Part shown: positions 8,944 through 18,576 of the stretch, piece by piece
Numbering within the stretch: position 1 is the stretch's first letter
Layout: every line of letters starts with the position of its first letter
Assembly (NCBI GenBank): GCA_028823415.1
Contig: JAPKBL010000051.1
Span: 1-35,241 of the forward strand
Reading direction: 5' to 3'
Source: Mariniblastus sp.
Lineage (GTDB): Bacteria; Planctomycetota; Planctomycetia; Pirellulales; Pirellulaceae
DNA length: 35,241 bases
The notes under the pieces: model-generated
The model's database searches: none
What the model saw: only the letters and a program-made list of their open reading frames with translations
What the model was told of the DNA's origin: nothing
Position numbers and translations under genes: made by a program

Positions 8944-9616
8944 GGCAGGTTATAGCGTGCTCTTAATTGACAAGAAAAGCACTCCATTATGAAAATTGCG
9001 GGACCGGGTGGGATAAATGGCCGGCAAGATCCATCAGGTTATGAGTTGGGATAAGATTACCTAATCTTACAAGAATCAGGGACTTTGTACACGTTATTTT
9101 ACGCCTCACTTGGGGTGGATCGGCTTTTTTCAGGACGTAAATCACAAAAGCCCCTCTTTTTAGGATCGTACGGCTCCTGTTTTACCCCGTATATCCGGCA
9201 ATCTCCCACCTTGATCACCGCCGCCGCGCGCGAGCCCAATCTCCAGAAACTCTTTCAAACGGACTGAATTTTGGCAAAACCGGCCAAGACAGTTTGTTTT
9301 CTAGCGACCCGACTGCCTGAAGGCGCGGGTTTAAAAGATAATGTCGTCGATTCGGTTTACACTAAAATCAAACAACCAATGACCACCTTTGAGGCTGGTA
9401 TCTTGATAACAATTTGCCTCCGGCGCATTTGATGTCAAAAATGGAATGCTAACGTCGTTCTGAATTGGCCAGTTCAACTTTCCATCCGACATGGATCGTG
9501 GAAGGGAACTGGGCTCAAGAACGAATCGAATTTTAAAATGACTCAACGACGGTAAAATTTTGCAAACGTTATTTTCGTTTCCGTTTCATATCATTCTGAT
9601 ATTAGGAACGACATAA
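8944..9616. other. Gene-free divergent region between pseudopilin and TPR genes
   Basis: About 670 bp lie between divergently transcribed genes and should hold promoters for both. A 71-codon minus-strand frame (9331-9546) is the only sizeable one without overlap. It ends in a WLFDFSVNRIDD-type sequence but resembles no family I know. No tRNA, CRISPR or clear hairpin was seen. Confidence 0.5.
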
Positions 9617-12600
9617 TTGCGGATCGCCAACGAAAACAAATCCATGAATAAAGAACACTCCATCTCAATCAGCATGCCCTGGCAACTCAGTTTTTCGATG
9701 CGTCCATTGCGTGTCCTCCTATTCATCGTCGCCTTGATGGGTGGATTGCTCATCCCGCTGCGCGTTTCTAACGCCCTGCCGGTTCAAGACGAGCCCGCCG
9801 CCATGAAAATAGCGCAGACGGCATCCGCCGCGCAAAACGGTGAAGACTACGGTTTCGCCGCGGAACAATGGGAAACACTGATTGAAAAATACCCGACCTC
9901 GAAACTTATCGGCAAAGCGCATTACAACGCCGGTGTTTGTTATTTGAAACTTGAGCAACCTACTCAGGCGATCCCTCAATTTCAGGCGTCACTCCAAAAA
10001 CTAACCGATGCCGAAACCACAAAAAAACCTCTGGCCATGCTCTATCTCGGGTTTACTCAGTTTCAAGCAGGCCAGAAATTAGCCGGTGATTCCCCGTCGA
10101 AAGAATCAGTCCAACTTTTAAGTGACGCGGTCAAGACATTTTCTGACCTACTCAAAGAAACCCCTAAATTCGAAAACGCCGACCAAGCCTTTTTCTTTCA
10201 AGGCAACGCTCTCGAAGCCCTTGGGAAACGCGAGAAGGCGCTTGCGGCTTACGCCGAAATCTTAGAACTTCCACAGCCCGCGTTTAAACTCGAGTCCCTC
10301 TTCGCCATCGCTGACCTGCATGAACAATTGAGTCAATTCGATCAGGCGTCTGAGTTTTTTCAAAAAGCAGGTAAGGTCGCGACCGCCCAAAGCAGTCCCC
10401 TGTTAATTGAAATTCAATCGCGAACCGCATCCAATCTGGTCAAACTGGCCCAGCAGGACTCTAGCCGGGAGGATCAGCAATCCGCCACCGAAAAATTAAA
10501 GGAAGCGGAATCTATTCTTGAATCGATCATTGGGCGAGAGTATGCGGCCGCTGACATGCCATCCGACCTCATCATGAACGAGGCCAAATACGAACTTGCC
10601 GTTTGTTCACGCGAGTTAAAAAATTACCAACGCGCAGCGATTTTGTTTGAGGAAATCGCAAAGACCCCCGAATCACCCTTGGCCAATGAAGCCTTCGCCA
10701 ACGCCGGGCGTAACTATCTCGATTCGAAACAACCGAAAAAAGCAATTCCACTCTTAGAGCAGGCCGTCAAGCTTGACCCCGTCAATGGAACCCTCGCGGC
10801 GCATTGGCTGGCGGAGATCTATCTTGAATCCAACCAACCAAATAAAGCCCTCGACGTTGCCAAAAAACAGATTAACAAACTGAAGTCCTCAAAAGAAAAA
10901 CCAGTCGGCTGGATCAATCTTCTGATGGACCAGGCCGATGCAGTTTTCGCAATCCCCGACAAACGAAAGTCTTCCGTTGCGTTATTTAACAACATTGCAA
11001 AGTCTTATCAGGACAGTGATTTAGCGCCGCTGGCCCTGCACAGCTCAGCATTCACTTCGCTTGATACCGGCGATTTTGCGACAGCGATCAAAACGGCAAT
11101 TGACTTTGAATCCAAGTATCCCGAAAACGATTTATTGGTCGATACTGTTGAGATTAAAGCAGAGGCTCAGTTGTTGAACGACCAACCCGTCGAGGCGAGA
11201 AACACATACGACCAATTGATCACGCAATTCAAATCGAATGCGAATGCGTCGCGTTGGACAATTCGATCGGCGGTAGCGGATTACATCAGTCAAAATTATC
11301 CGACTGTCATTTCAAAACTACAGCCGCTCCAGACAACCGAAGGGCTCGCCGCCAGCGAACTTTCGGAGATCGAGTTCTGGATCGGATCGAGCCAATTCAA
11401 ACTGGAACAATTCGCGAGCGCTGAAAAATCTCTGGCAAGTTCTTTTGCAAATAACAAGCAATGGAAGCGAACTGCCGAGACCCTTCTCACGCTCTGTCGA
11501 TCTCAGCTTGCCCAAAAAAAGAAGAAAGAAGCCAACGCAACCGCAGAGACTTTTTTGAAAGATCATGCCAGCTCACCACTCACCACAGAGCTCCACTATC
11601 GACTTGGCGAATCCGATTATGAGCAAGAAAAATATGAAAGTGCGCTCGAGCATTTCCAGCTAATCAACAACACAGAAACCCCAACAAAATTTACGCCCTT
11701 TTCGCTTTACAACGCTGCCTATTGCCAACTTCAAATCGATCGACATCAAGCGGCCGAAAAAACATTTACCGAATTAATTACTCAATTTCCTGAAAACGAC
11801 CTCGCAACACTTGCCCGGACGGGTCGCGCCAATGCAAGACGGGAACTAGGCGATCCTCAGGCCGCCATCTCCGATCTCAAAGAATTCCTCGCTTCAGAAC
11901 CTCCAGCCGCTCGTAAAGAAAGCGCGTTATACGATTTGGGTCTTGCACAAATCGATGCCCAGCAATGGAGCAATGTCACCGAGACTTTCCAAGGCCTCAT
12001 CAATGAATTTGACACCTCGAAGCAAATGGACCGCTACCTATACGAACTGGCCTGGGGGCTTCGCTCGAGCGATAAAGAAACGCGTGCGATGGAAAACTTT
12101 CGCACACTCGCCTCCCAGTTTCCCACGAGCCCGCTGGCTCCCGAATCTAATTTTCATATCGGATCTGATTTCTACAATCAAAAAAAATATGGGGACGCGA
12201 TCACTGCCTATCAGCTGTGCCTCCAGTCCAAAATAGAGAACGAGATTCTGGAAAAGGCGGCCTACAAATTAGCCTGGTCTCATTACAAACAAGATCAATT
12301 TAAAGAAGCAGGCGATCAGTTTTCTAATCAAGTCAAGCGATTCCCTGAGGGCGACTTGGTTGCCGACGGATTATTCATGATGGCTGAATCGCTTTATCGA
12401 ATGAAGGATTATGAGGCCGCTCTGCAAGCCTACAAAATTGCCTTGCCGGCTGTCGCACAATCAACTTTGACCGAGCCTAAAATTCAATGGCTGGCGCGAA
12501 TTCATGCTGCCCAAAGTGCCAATCAGATTAAGCAGCATCAAGAAACGATTACGTTAGTCCAACCGTTCGAGAACATTGATCCCAAAACATCACCCGCTGG

Positions 12601-13042
12601 CCTTCCAATGCGGGAAGACGCCATGCTGGAATTAGGCATGGCCTACAGCGGATTAAGAAACTCTGAAAAGGCACTCAACTACTTCAGCCTCGCGGCAAAA
12701 AGCGAAGGGAAAACGGGCGCTCGGGCGAGGTGCATGATTGGCGATTCTCGCTTTGGAAACAAACAATTCGACGACGCAATCAAAGAATTCAAAAAAGTCT
12801 ACTTTGGCTTTGGAGGACTCCAAGCAGAATCCGAGGTTCGGCCATGGCAGGCCTATGCCATCTACGAAGCTGCCCGTTGCTCATTTGTGCAAATCAAAAA
12901 CGCTCCCCAACCGCAGAAACAAGCATTGGCCACCGCTGCGATCAAACAATTCGAGTATCTGCTGAAAAACTACAGTGACGACAAACTTGTGCCAGAAGCA
13001 CGTCGGCAACTGGAACAATTAAAAAAAATGAACTTCCAGTAA
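9617..13042 (+). CDS. Large secreted tetratricopeptide-repeat protein of the ExbB/ExbD cluster
   Basis: The 1141-residue protein has a signal-type hydrophobic segment (MRPLRVLLFIVALMGGLLIP, ending ...VSNA) and then almost nothing but TPR units: repeated A-x2-Y/F...G-x3-Y/F-A-x6-Y/F-P patterns such as KAHYNAGVCYLKLEQPTQAI, AFANAGRNYL and LYELAWGLRSSD. About 20 or more repeats give an elongated superhelix. The YPTSKL and FPENDLA units resemble YbgF/CpoB-like periplasmic TPRs that work with Tol-Pal. The start is uncertain: TTG at 9617 has AGGA 9 nt upstream, while ATG at 9644 and ATG at 9698 are alternatives, the last giving the most typical signal peptide. It is followed at 73 bp by the exbB-like gene, same strand, suggesting one operon and a periplasmic scaffold for the motor complex. 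Confidence 0.85.
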   Translation: MRIANENKSMNKEHSISISMPWQLSFSMRPLRVLLFIVALMGGLLIPLRVSNALPVQDEPAAMKIAQTASAAQNGEDYGFAAEQWETLIEKYPTSKLIGKAHYNAGVCYLKLEQPTQAIPQFQASLQKLTDAETTKKPLAMLYLGFTQFQAGQKLAGDSPSKESVQLLSDAVKTFSDLLKETPKFENADQAFFFQGNALEALGKREKALAAYAEILELPQPAFKLESLFAIADLHEQLSQFDQASEFFQKAGKVATAQSSPLLIEIQSRTASNLVKLAQQDSSREDQQSATEKLKEAESILESIIGREYAAADMPSDLIMNEAKYELAVCSRELKNYQRAAILFEEIAKTPESPLANEAFANAGRNYLDSKQPKKAIPLLEQAVKLDPVNGTLAAHWLAEIYLESNQPNKALDVAKKQINKLKSSKEKPVGWINLLMDQADAVFAIPDKRKSSVALFNNIAKSYQDSDLAPLALHSSAFTSLDTGDFATAIKTAIDFESKYPENDLLVDTVEIKAEAQLLNDQPVEARNTYDQLITQFKSNANASRWTIRSAVADYISQNYPTVISKLQPLQTTEGLAASELSEIEFWIGSSQFKLEQFASAEKSLASSFANNKQWKRTAETLLTLCRSQLAQKKKKEANATAETFLKDHASSPLTTELHYRLGESDYEQEKYESALEHFQLINNTETPTKFTPFSLYNAAYCQLQIDRHQAAEKTFTELITQFPENDLATLARTGRANARRELGDPQAAISDLKEFLASEPPAARKESALYDLGLAQIDAQQWSNVTETFQGLINEFDTSKQMDRYLYELAWGLRSSDKETRAMENFRTLASQFPTSPLAPESNFHIGSDFYNQKKYGDAITAYQLCLQSKIENEILEKAAYKLAWSHYKQDQFKEAGDQFSNQVKRFPEGDLVADGLFMMAESLYRMKDYEAALQAYKIALPAVAQSTLTEPKIQWLARIHAAQSANQIKQHQETITLVQPFENIDPKTSPAGLPMREDAMLELGMAYSGLRNSEKALNYFSLAAKSEGKTGARARCMIGDSRFGNKQFDDAIKEFKKVYFGFGGLQAESEVRPWQAYAIYEAARCSFVQIKNAPQPQKQALATAAIKQFEYLLKNYSDDKLVPEARRQLEQLKKMNFQ

Positions 13043-13115
13043 GACCCTCACACCGCCACGCAGGCATTTTTTTAAATCACCATCTGCTGCAGGTTTCACC
13101 ACCCCCGGAGATCTT

Positions 13116-14030
13116 ATGACTCGCTTTTGTCGACTGAATCAACGATGGATCTATGCCTTCGTGATTGGAATTCTGCTGTGCCTGCTAATTCCGAGAGTTG
13201 CTCCAACCCATTCCGCGTTGGGAACGACGATTTCATCTGCCCCCGCCAGACCGGAGTTCGTGCCTCCGCAAGCGGATCCCCCAGCGGTCGCAGAGCCGCA
13301 ACCCAGTGCGAAGACCGGGATCAATTTCTTATCACTGCTCACCCAGGGCGGCTGGTTCATGCTGCCGCTGCTGGTGCTCTCTCTCGGTGTCGTCACTATT
13401 TCGATCGAGCGATTCCTAGCGCTCCGTCGTGAGAAAATATTTCCGCCGGCCTTGATCGATCAGATTTCCGAATTGAGCCGATCGCCCAACGGACTCGACC
13501 CGCGCGGCGTTTACCAAGCCTGTCAACGATACCCTTCCTCCGCTTCTTATGTCATTCGCTCGATGCTGGTGAAAGTCGGTCGACCGCAAATGGAAATGGA
13601 AAATGCAGTTTCTGAGTCAAGCCAAAGAGAAGCAACGCGATTAAGCCAAATGACATCCTGGCTGGCACTCGCCGCGGCGATCGCGCCCTTAATTGGACTG
13701 TTGGGCACGGTCTGGGGAATCACTCAAGCATTTTACGACACGACCCAATTAGCCGAACTCAACGCGGGGCAAAACCGAGGAGTCGCACTCGCAAACGGAA
13801 TTTATGTTGCCCTCGTCACCACCATGGTCGGACTTGTGATTGCCATCCCCGCCGCGATCCTCTCCCACTATTTTGAAAATCGAATCATCCAATTAATGAA
13901 TCAAATTGAAGAAATGGTCTACAATCTTCTGCCTCAATTCGAACGGTATGAGGGGCAGGTTAGATTTACTCAGGGATTCGACGAGTCTGTCCCAACCCCT
14001 GTTTCCGGCACTGAAAAAAAGACGCAATGA
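13116..14030 (+). CDS. MotA/TolQ/ExbB proton channel family protein
   Basis: The 304-residue inner-membrane protein should form, with the next gene's product, a proton-driven motor. A hydrophobic leader (residues 11-29) and a Pro-rich spacer precede the ExbB core: TM at about 76-98 (GGWFMLPLLVLSLGVVTISIERF), a cytoplasmic loop, TM at about 181-206 (LAAAIAPLIGLLGTVWGI), and TM at about 225-250 (NGIYVALVTTMVGLVIAIPA). The APLIGLLGTVWGI and ALVTTMVGL blocks are the family hallmarks. The N-terminal extension is longer than in E. coli ExbB, as is usual in planctomycetes. GGAG lies 5 nt before the ATG. It sits between the TPR gene (73 bp) and exbD-like gene (67 bp). Confidence 0.94.
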   Translation: MTRFCRLNQRWIYAFVIGILLCLLIPRVAPTHSALGTTISSAPARPEFVPPQADPPAVAEPQPSAKTGINFLSLLTQGGWFMLPLLVLSLGVVTISIERFLALRREKIFPPALIDQISELSRSPNGLDPRGVYQACQRYPSSASYVIRSMLVKVGRPQMEMENAVSESSQREATRLSQMTSWLALAAAIAPLIGLLGTVWGITQAFYDTTQLAELNAGQNRGVALANGIYVALVTTMVGLVIAIPAAILSHYFENRIIQLMNQIEEMVYNLLPQFERYEGQVRFTQGFDESVPTPVSGTEKKTQ

Positions 14031-14097
14031 CTCAACTAGCTACCTGAAGATCCAGACGCGTCCGATCGCCACTAAGTAATAATAACCGGCAGTTCCC

Positions 14098-14511
14098 ATG
14101 GCAGTAACAATTAAACGTACCTCCGCGATCGGCTCACTCAGCATCACGCCATTGATCGATGTTGTCTTTTTATTGTTAATTTTCTTTCTGGTGTCGTCGC
14201 GATTTTCAGAAGAAGAACGCGAACTCGATTTGAATCTACCGAGCGTTTCGGAAGCACTTCCGGCCTCCGCTCAGCCTGCTGAAATGGTGATTAACATTGA
14301 CGAACAAGGACGCTATTACATCGACGGGGCCTTCCGGCAGCCAGAGCAAGTTGAGCAAATTCTCAGCCGGGCGAAATCGAACAACCCGCTGACTCAAACG
14401 GTTGTCATTCGCGCCGATCGAAAATCTGACTGGGAGCCGGTCGCCATTGCAATCGGAATTTGTAAGAAAGTCGGCATTCATGATTTCACTGCAACAATCG
14501 ACGAAAATTAA
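14098..14511 (+). CDS. ExbD/TolR-family biopolymer transport protein
   Basis: The 137-residue partner of the ExbB-like channel has a short cytoplasmic N-terminus, one membrane helix at about residues 17-34 containing the essential proton-carrying Asp21 (ITPLIDVVFLLLIFFLV), then a periplasmic domain with the usual VINIDEQGRYYIDG and VVIRADRKSDWEPV strands. Length and motifs are normal for the family. There is no clear Shine-Dalgarno; the start is the first ATG and fits the family. It lies 67 bp after exbB-like and 55 bp before the TonB-like gene, with no terminator between, so co-expression is likely. Confidence 0.94.
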   Translation: MAVTIKRTSAIGSLSITPLIDVVFLLLIFFLVSSRFSEEERELDLNLPSVSEALPASAQPAEMVINIDEQGRYYIDGAFRQPEQVEQILSRAKSNNPLTQTVVIRADRKSDWEPVAIAIGICKKVGIHDFTATIDEN

Positions 14512-14566
14512 CACTGTTGAATTTTAAACTTTTCCATCCCCTGTACCTCACCCGAGAGCAACGTCC

Positions 14567-17500
14567 GTGAAGCGACGAACGATCCAAAAAATCACGCCTC
14601 AACGGCAGCCATCCTTCGACCAGCAATTCTGGCCGATCCTGGTTGCGTTGACGGTGCTGGTTGGAATCGCTTCGGGCGCTGTCGCCACGATCTTCCGCGG
14701 CCCGTGGATGTGGGCGGCCTTAATGGGGCTGCCGGTGTTTGCCGTGATGGCCTTGTTTTTCTTGTTTAGCATTAAAAATTATCGAGTCCGCCGCTCACTT
14801 CAGCTCGCAATTATTGCCAGTCTCGCATTACACATACTGGTGATTTTCACCGCTGCCTTGACAAATATTTTTGAAAATCGCATCGAGCAACCATCCAAAA
14901 AGATTGCTCAGCGACCCGTGCGGACCATCGAAATCAGCGACCGAAAGGCTGCGTTTATTTTTCAAGAAACCAACGCGCGCGAAACCCCCGAACCGACGGT
15001 CGAGACAAAACGACAAATTAAAACTACGACGATTACCGAAGTCCAGCCCGTTCCGGTCGTAGAAAACAAACCTGAGGTGAGCCCTCAGATCACACCTCAA
15101 AAAACTGAATCTCAAACGGTTCCGCGACAAAGCCCGGAATTGTCACAATTGAAACGCCAAACGAAACCCGAAAAACCTTCGACCGCTCAGCCCACCGTCT
15201 CGGGGAAATCGACGCTCGAAAAACAAACCGTCACCCAGCCGGCGAGCCCCAATTTACAAACAACGAACGACACGGCACTCGCCAACGCGACCGAACGTCA
15301 ACCCGAGAATTCGACACCGCAGCGGCTACAATCCAAATTGCAAAACACGCTCTCTGAAACCCAAATTTCTCCTGTCGCACCATCGGTTAGCCGTGCCCAA
15401 ACTAAGCGATCTCCCCAATCCTTAAGTCAACCGAAGGCCACCGCATCGACGTCCAACGCCAACGTAAAAAGGAGCGACCCCCGAATTCCAATTTTCACCA
15501 AACCCTCTCCAACCCCCCAAAAAACAGAATCCGCAACCGCCGTACAACCAGCTGCCAACCAACCCTCTCAAGCGGCTGCCCAATTGACCCGCCGGCCCAC
15601 GCAAAATCGCGCGGCGCGTCCGTCGCTCAACCAACAGCCTTCTCCTGCGCTCAGTCGGCAACCACAAATAGCAAAGACCGTCAATCGAAAGAGCAGTCCG
15701 AGTGTGCAGCCCACGATTGCTGAACCGAAATCGCAACTTGCTACCCCGAAACGATCCTCCGTTGAGTCCACTATCGCTTCGACAACCATGCCGATTGAAA
15801 AACCAACACGATCTCCCGAGTCGACTCAAAAATCGCGGGAACAGAATTCAAAAACACTATCGATCACGCGCGACTCGGCCGGCATTGCCGGAGCGGGGCA
15901 AACGAAAAATTTGGAACGATTTGATGGAGGGGAAACCAGTCCCGCAGCGCAAGCCTCCGATTCGGCAAAAAGAACCCGAAGCCTCAGTCGAGCGGATAGC
16001 CCCGCAAGCCTGACGTCGTCTCAAAAATCAACCACGCGGCGGTCTGCCGGGAAAAACACCCAGCCCACGAATATATTGATGGCTGACACCGCGGCCCCCG
16101 CAAAACTGTCGGGGGGGAAAACGATCGGTGAAAAAACCACCGAATCCTCCGCCGCGTCGATTGATGCTGCCTCTGCCAAATCTCGCGACAATCAATCCGC
16201 AGCCAAGGGAACCAGCATGATCGATTTGGGTCCCACCAAGGTGGTTTCAGAACGAAAAACGGAGCGTCGGTCAGGGGGCGGACAAACCGAAATTTCCGAA
16301 CTCAATCCTGAATCAACGCGGCGATCAAAACAACGATCGAACCTTCAGCCTACGCTCGTAGCGGACACCATTGCCGCCGTTTCCGCCCCTGCCAGCCCGG
16401 CCGCTGCGACCCCTTCGACTGAGGCACTTGAAAATTCCGCTGAACTAACCGTGGGTGCGCGATCCAGCACAGATGCAAAGTCTGGTCAGGAGCAATGGGC
16501 AGCGACCGCCCCCGGGGAAATTGCTGACGCGGGAAAAACAAATATTTCAAATCAATTGTCTGACTCGCGCGAAAGGGCAACTCAAAACACAGAGGATGCC
16601 AGCCCAGACGACGACGAAGAAGAGCAACTGAAAAACCAGCGGGGGACCCAACGAACCCGACTCGCCCAAGCACCGATCATTCGCTCAGTGGCGGGAGCAG
16701 GCAAGGGAACCGCCAAATCAAAATCTATCAATCCAACGGCAACTCAGCAAAACGACGCTTCGCTTGATGCCCAAAATACCAGTGTTAAAAAACAAACCGC
16801 TGGCGTTTCCGGAGGGGGCAGTAATGCTAAACCCGGGACACCCAAAATAGCGCCCGCGGCGACCATGAACCCGCTCTCATCCGCCCTCGCGCGTGCGAGC
16901 GAAACCGAGAACACCAGTAAAGCATCCAATGCGAACAAGGCAGTCGCATCATCAACGCGGGCTAAACCAAATTCCGGGTCGCGCACGAATAAGCTCGCGC
17001 CCACCATCGTCGCGACTGTCAAATTCGATTCGGCAAATTCAAAACCTGGCAACGAAGAATCTCAAACCAACCTCGACGCCAACGGCGATGCCATTGCGAA
17101 AATAAAACGGTCCGAAAATTCCGACACATCCAATCTCGCATTCGAAGTCCAGGCACCCGAAGGTCCGGCCGGACTCGGGCTCCGTCCAGCTGAATCTGCG
17201 GGAATCATGGAACGGCCCGCCGCGACTGATAGTCAACAACTACAGCCAACACCCAAGACTCGATTTCGAAGCAAAACGGCGGGGGGTACGCCAGCTCTCA
17301 ATCCCGACGCGGTTCTCGCTCAAGAAGCATTTCAGGATCGCGCGCCAAAAGGCATGTCCGGTGCCGGGGAACCGACGACCGAAGCGTCAATTCAGCTAGG
17401 ACTCGAATTCTTAGCCCGCTACCAAACGCAACAAGGAAATTGGACGCTCGGTGGATTCGATTCCAGATCAAGCCAAAAAATAATGCAACTCGAGAGTGAC

Positions 17501-18433
17501 ACCGCCGCCACAGGGCTCGCCATCCTTGCGTTTCAAGGAGCAGGATTCAACCATCGAGAATTTCAATACGCCGGCCAAATCGATCGAGCCATTCAATGGT
17601 TACTCGACAACCAATCTGAAAACGGCGGCCTTTACGTTCCCAGCAATACGAAATCTAACAATGCCTGTCGCCTGTACAGCCATGGGATCGCCACACTCGC
17701 CTTGACCGAAGCCTACGGAATGACGCAGGACGACCGGTTAAAAATTCCCGCCCAAAAAGCTCTGGACTACATCCAGGCGACCCAGGATCCGCGTCGCGGA
17801 GGTTGGCGATATTTCGATCAACCCGGAAACCTAACGTCCGACACCTCCGTTTCGGGCTGGATGATGATGGCGCTTCAGAGCGGTCGACTGGCCGGGCTCG
17901 ACGTAGATCCCGAAACCTTCCTGTCGATTGACGACTGGCTCGAGGTTGCCGCGGCGCCTGACAATCCATCGATTTACCGGTACGACCCATTTGCTATTAA
18001 TTCGAAAGGCATTTCCCGAATTCAAGGCCGCAAGCCGACGCCCTCAATGACCTCGGTCGGCTTGCTAATGCGAATCTATACTGGCTGGGACAAGAACGAT
18101 CCGCGGCTATTAGCCGGCGCGGATTACCTCTTACAAACTCAACTTCCCGGAGACACCAGTCCCCAAATTAGAGATACTTATTATTGGTACTATGCCACGC
18201 AAGTTCTGAAATATGTCGACGGGCAACGCTGGAATCAATGGAATAATCTACTTCGCCCTTTGCTCATTCGATCTCAAGAAAAGTCTGGAGATTTAGCCGG
18301 TAGCTGGAACCCCTATCGTCCCGTTCCAGATCGATGGGGCGGGTTCGGTGGACGACTCTACGTCACCACCATGAACCTGCTTTCGCTCGAAGTTCGCCAT
18401 CGAATGCTGCCGCTTTACCAAAAAAACAAGTAA
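14567..18433 (+). CDS. TonB-like membrane protein with giant disordered linker and C-terminal squalene-cyclase-fold (alpha/alpha-toroid) domain
   Basis: The 1288 residues fall into three parts. (1) Three hydrophobic helices at about 22-43, 47-68 and 78-100. An NYRVRRS basic patch before the third predicts that the chain after helix 3 is periplasmic. Helix 3 holds Ser85-x3-His89 (ASLALHILVIF), the same SxxxH spacing that TonB needs to contact ExbB/ExbD. (2) A low-complexity Ser/Thr/Gln/Lys/Pro/Ala region from ~105 to ~925. (3) From ~930 an alpha/alpha-toroid of the prenyltransferase/squalene oxidase repeat type: QTQQGNW, DTAATGLAILAFQGAG, GGWRYF, SDTSVSGWMMMAL, SMTSVGLLMRIYTGW, DTYYWYYAT. No DxDD catalytic motif is present, so it is unlikely to be a hopene cyclase. 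The start is GTG at 14567 with only a weak upstream GAGAG. It is the fourth gene of the TPR-exbB-exbD unit. Confidence 0.85.
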   Translation: MKRRTIQKITPQRQPSFDQQFWPILVALTVLVGIASGAVATIFRGPWMWAALMGLPVFAVMALFFLFSIKNYRVRRSLQLAIIASLALHILVIFTAALTNIFENRIEQPSKKIAQRPVRTIEISDRKAAFIFQETNARETPEPTVETKRQIKTTTITEVQPVPVVENKPEVSPQITPQKTESQTVPRQSPELSQLKRQTKPEKPSTAQPTVSGKSTLEKQTVTQPASPNLQTTNDTALANATERQPENSTPQRLQSKLQNTLSETQISPVAPSVSRAQTKRSPQSLSQPKATASTSNANVKRSDPRIPIFTKPSPTPQKTESATAVQPAANQPSQAAAQLTRRPTQNRAARPSLNQQPSPALSRQPQIAKTVNRKSSPSVQPTIAEPKSQLATPKRSSVESTIASTTMPIEKPTRSPESTQKSREQNSKTLSITRDSAGIAGAGQTKNLERFDGGETSPAAQASDSAKRTRSLSRADSPASLTSSQKSTTRRSAGKNTQPTNILMADTAAPAKLSGGKTIGEKTTESSAASIDAASAKSRDNQSAAKGTSMIDLGPTKVVSERKTERRSGGGQTEISELNPESTRRSKQRSNLQPTLVADTIAAVSAPASPAAATPSTEALENSAELTVGARSSTDAKSGQEQWAATAPGEIADAGKTNISNQLSDSRERATQNTEDASPDDDEEEQLKNQRGTQRTRLAQAPIIRSVAGAGKGTAKSKSINPTATQQNDASLDAQNTSVKKQTAGVSGGGSNAKPGTPKIAPAATMNPLSSALARASETENTSKASNANKAVASSTRAKPNSGSRTNKLAPTIVATVKFDSANSKPGNEESQTNLDANGDAIAKIKRSENSDTSNLAFEVQAPEGPAGLGLRPAESAGIMERPAATDSQQLQPTPKTRFRSKTAGGTPALNPDAVLAQEAFQDRAPKGMSGAGEPTTEASIQLGLEFLARYQTQQGNWTLGGFDSRSSQKIMQLESDTAATGLAILAFQGAGFNHREFQYAGQIDRAIQWLLDNQSENGGLYVPSNTKSNNACRLYSHGIATLALTEAYGMTQDDRLKIPAQKALDYIQATQDPRRGGWRYFDQPGNLTSDTSVSGWMMMALQSGRLAGLDVDPETFLSIDDWLEVAAAPDNPSIYRYDPFAINSKGISRIQGRKPTPSMTSVGLLMRIYTGWDKNDPRLLAGADYLLQTQLPGDTSPQIRDTYYWYYATQVLKYVDGQRWNQWNNLLRPLLIRSQEKSGDLAGSWNPYRPVPDRWGGFGGRLYVTTMNLLSLEVRHRMLPLYQKNK

Positions 18434-18576
18434 ATATTCTTTGAGTGCTTGCCTCCCTGAGATCAAGTCCCGGTGCGAGATCTTGAGCATCAAACCTCAA
18501 ATCAAGCGCACATACCCCGTTTGAATTTGTTAAAATTTAGTAGCAACACTACTCCTAACTACTTGATCGGTCCTCC
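18434..18576. other. Intergenic region before the PVC heme gene
   Basis: 143 bp. An AT-rich block (TTGAATTTGTTAAAATTTAG, about 18521-18540) could belong to a promoter of the following gene, but no properly spaced -35/-10 pair is evident. Confidence 0.3.

Noticed and set aside
9331..9546. 71-codon minus-strand frame in the pseudopilin/TPR gap
   Set aside because: No ribosome binding site and no recognisable family; the length is expected by chance.
15422..15829. 135-codon minus-strand frame inside the TonB-like gene
   Set aside because: Arg/Gly/Leu-rich antisense reading of the low-complexity linker, a typical shadow.
17353..18433. Squalene-hopene cyclase activity for the toroid domain
   Set aside because: The toroid repeats are present, but the DxDD acid motif is absent and the domain is tethered to a TonB-like membrane part; a binding role is more likely.
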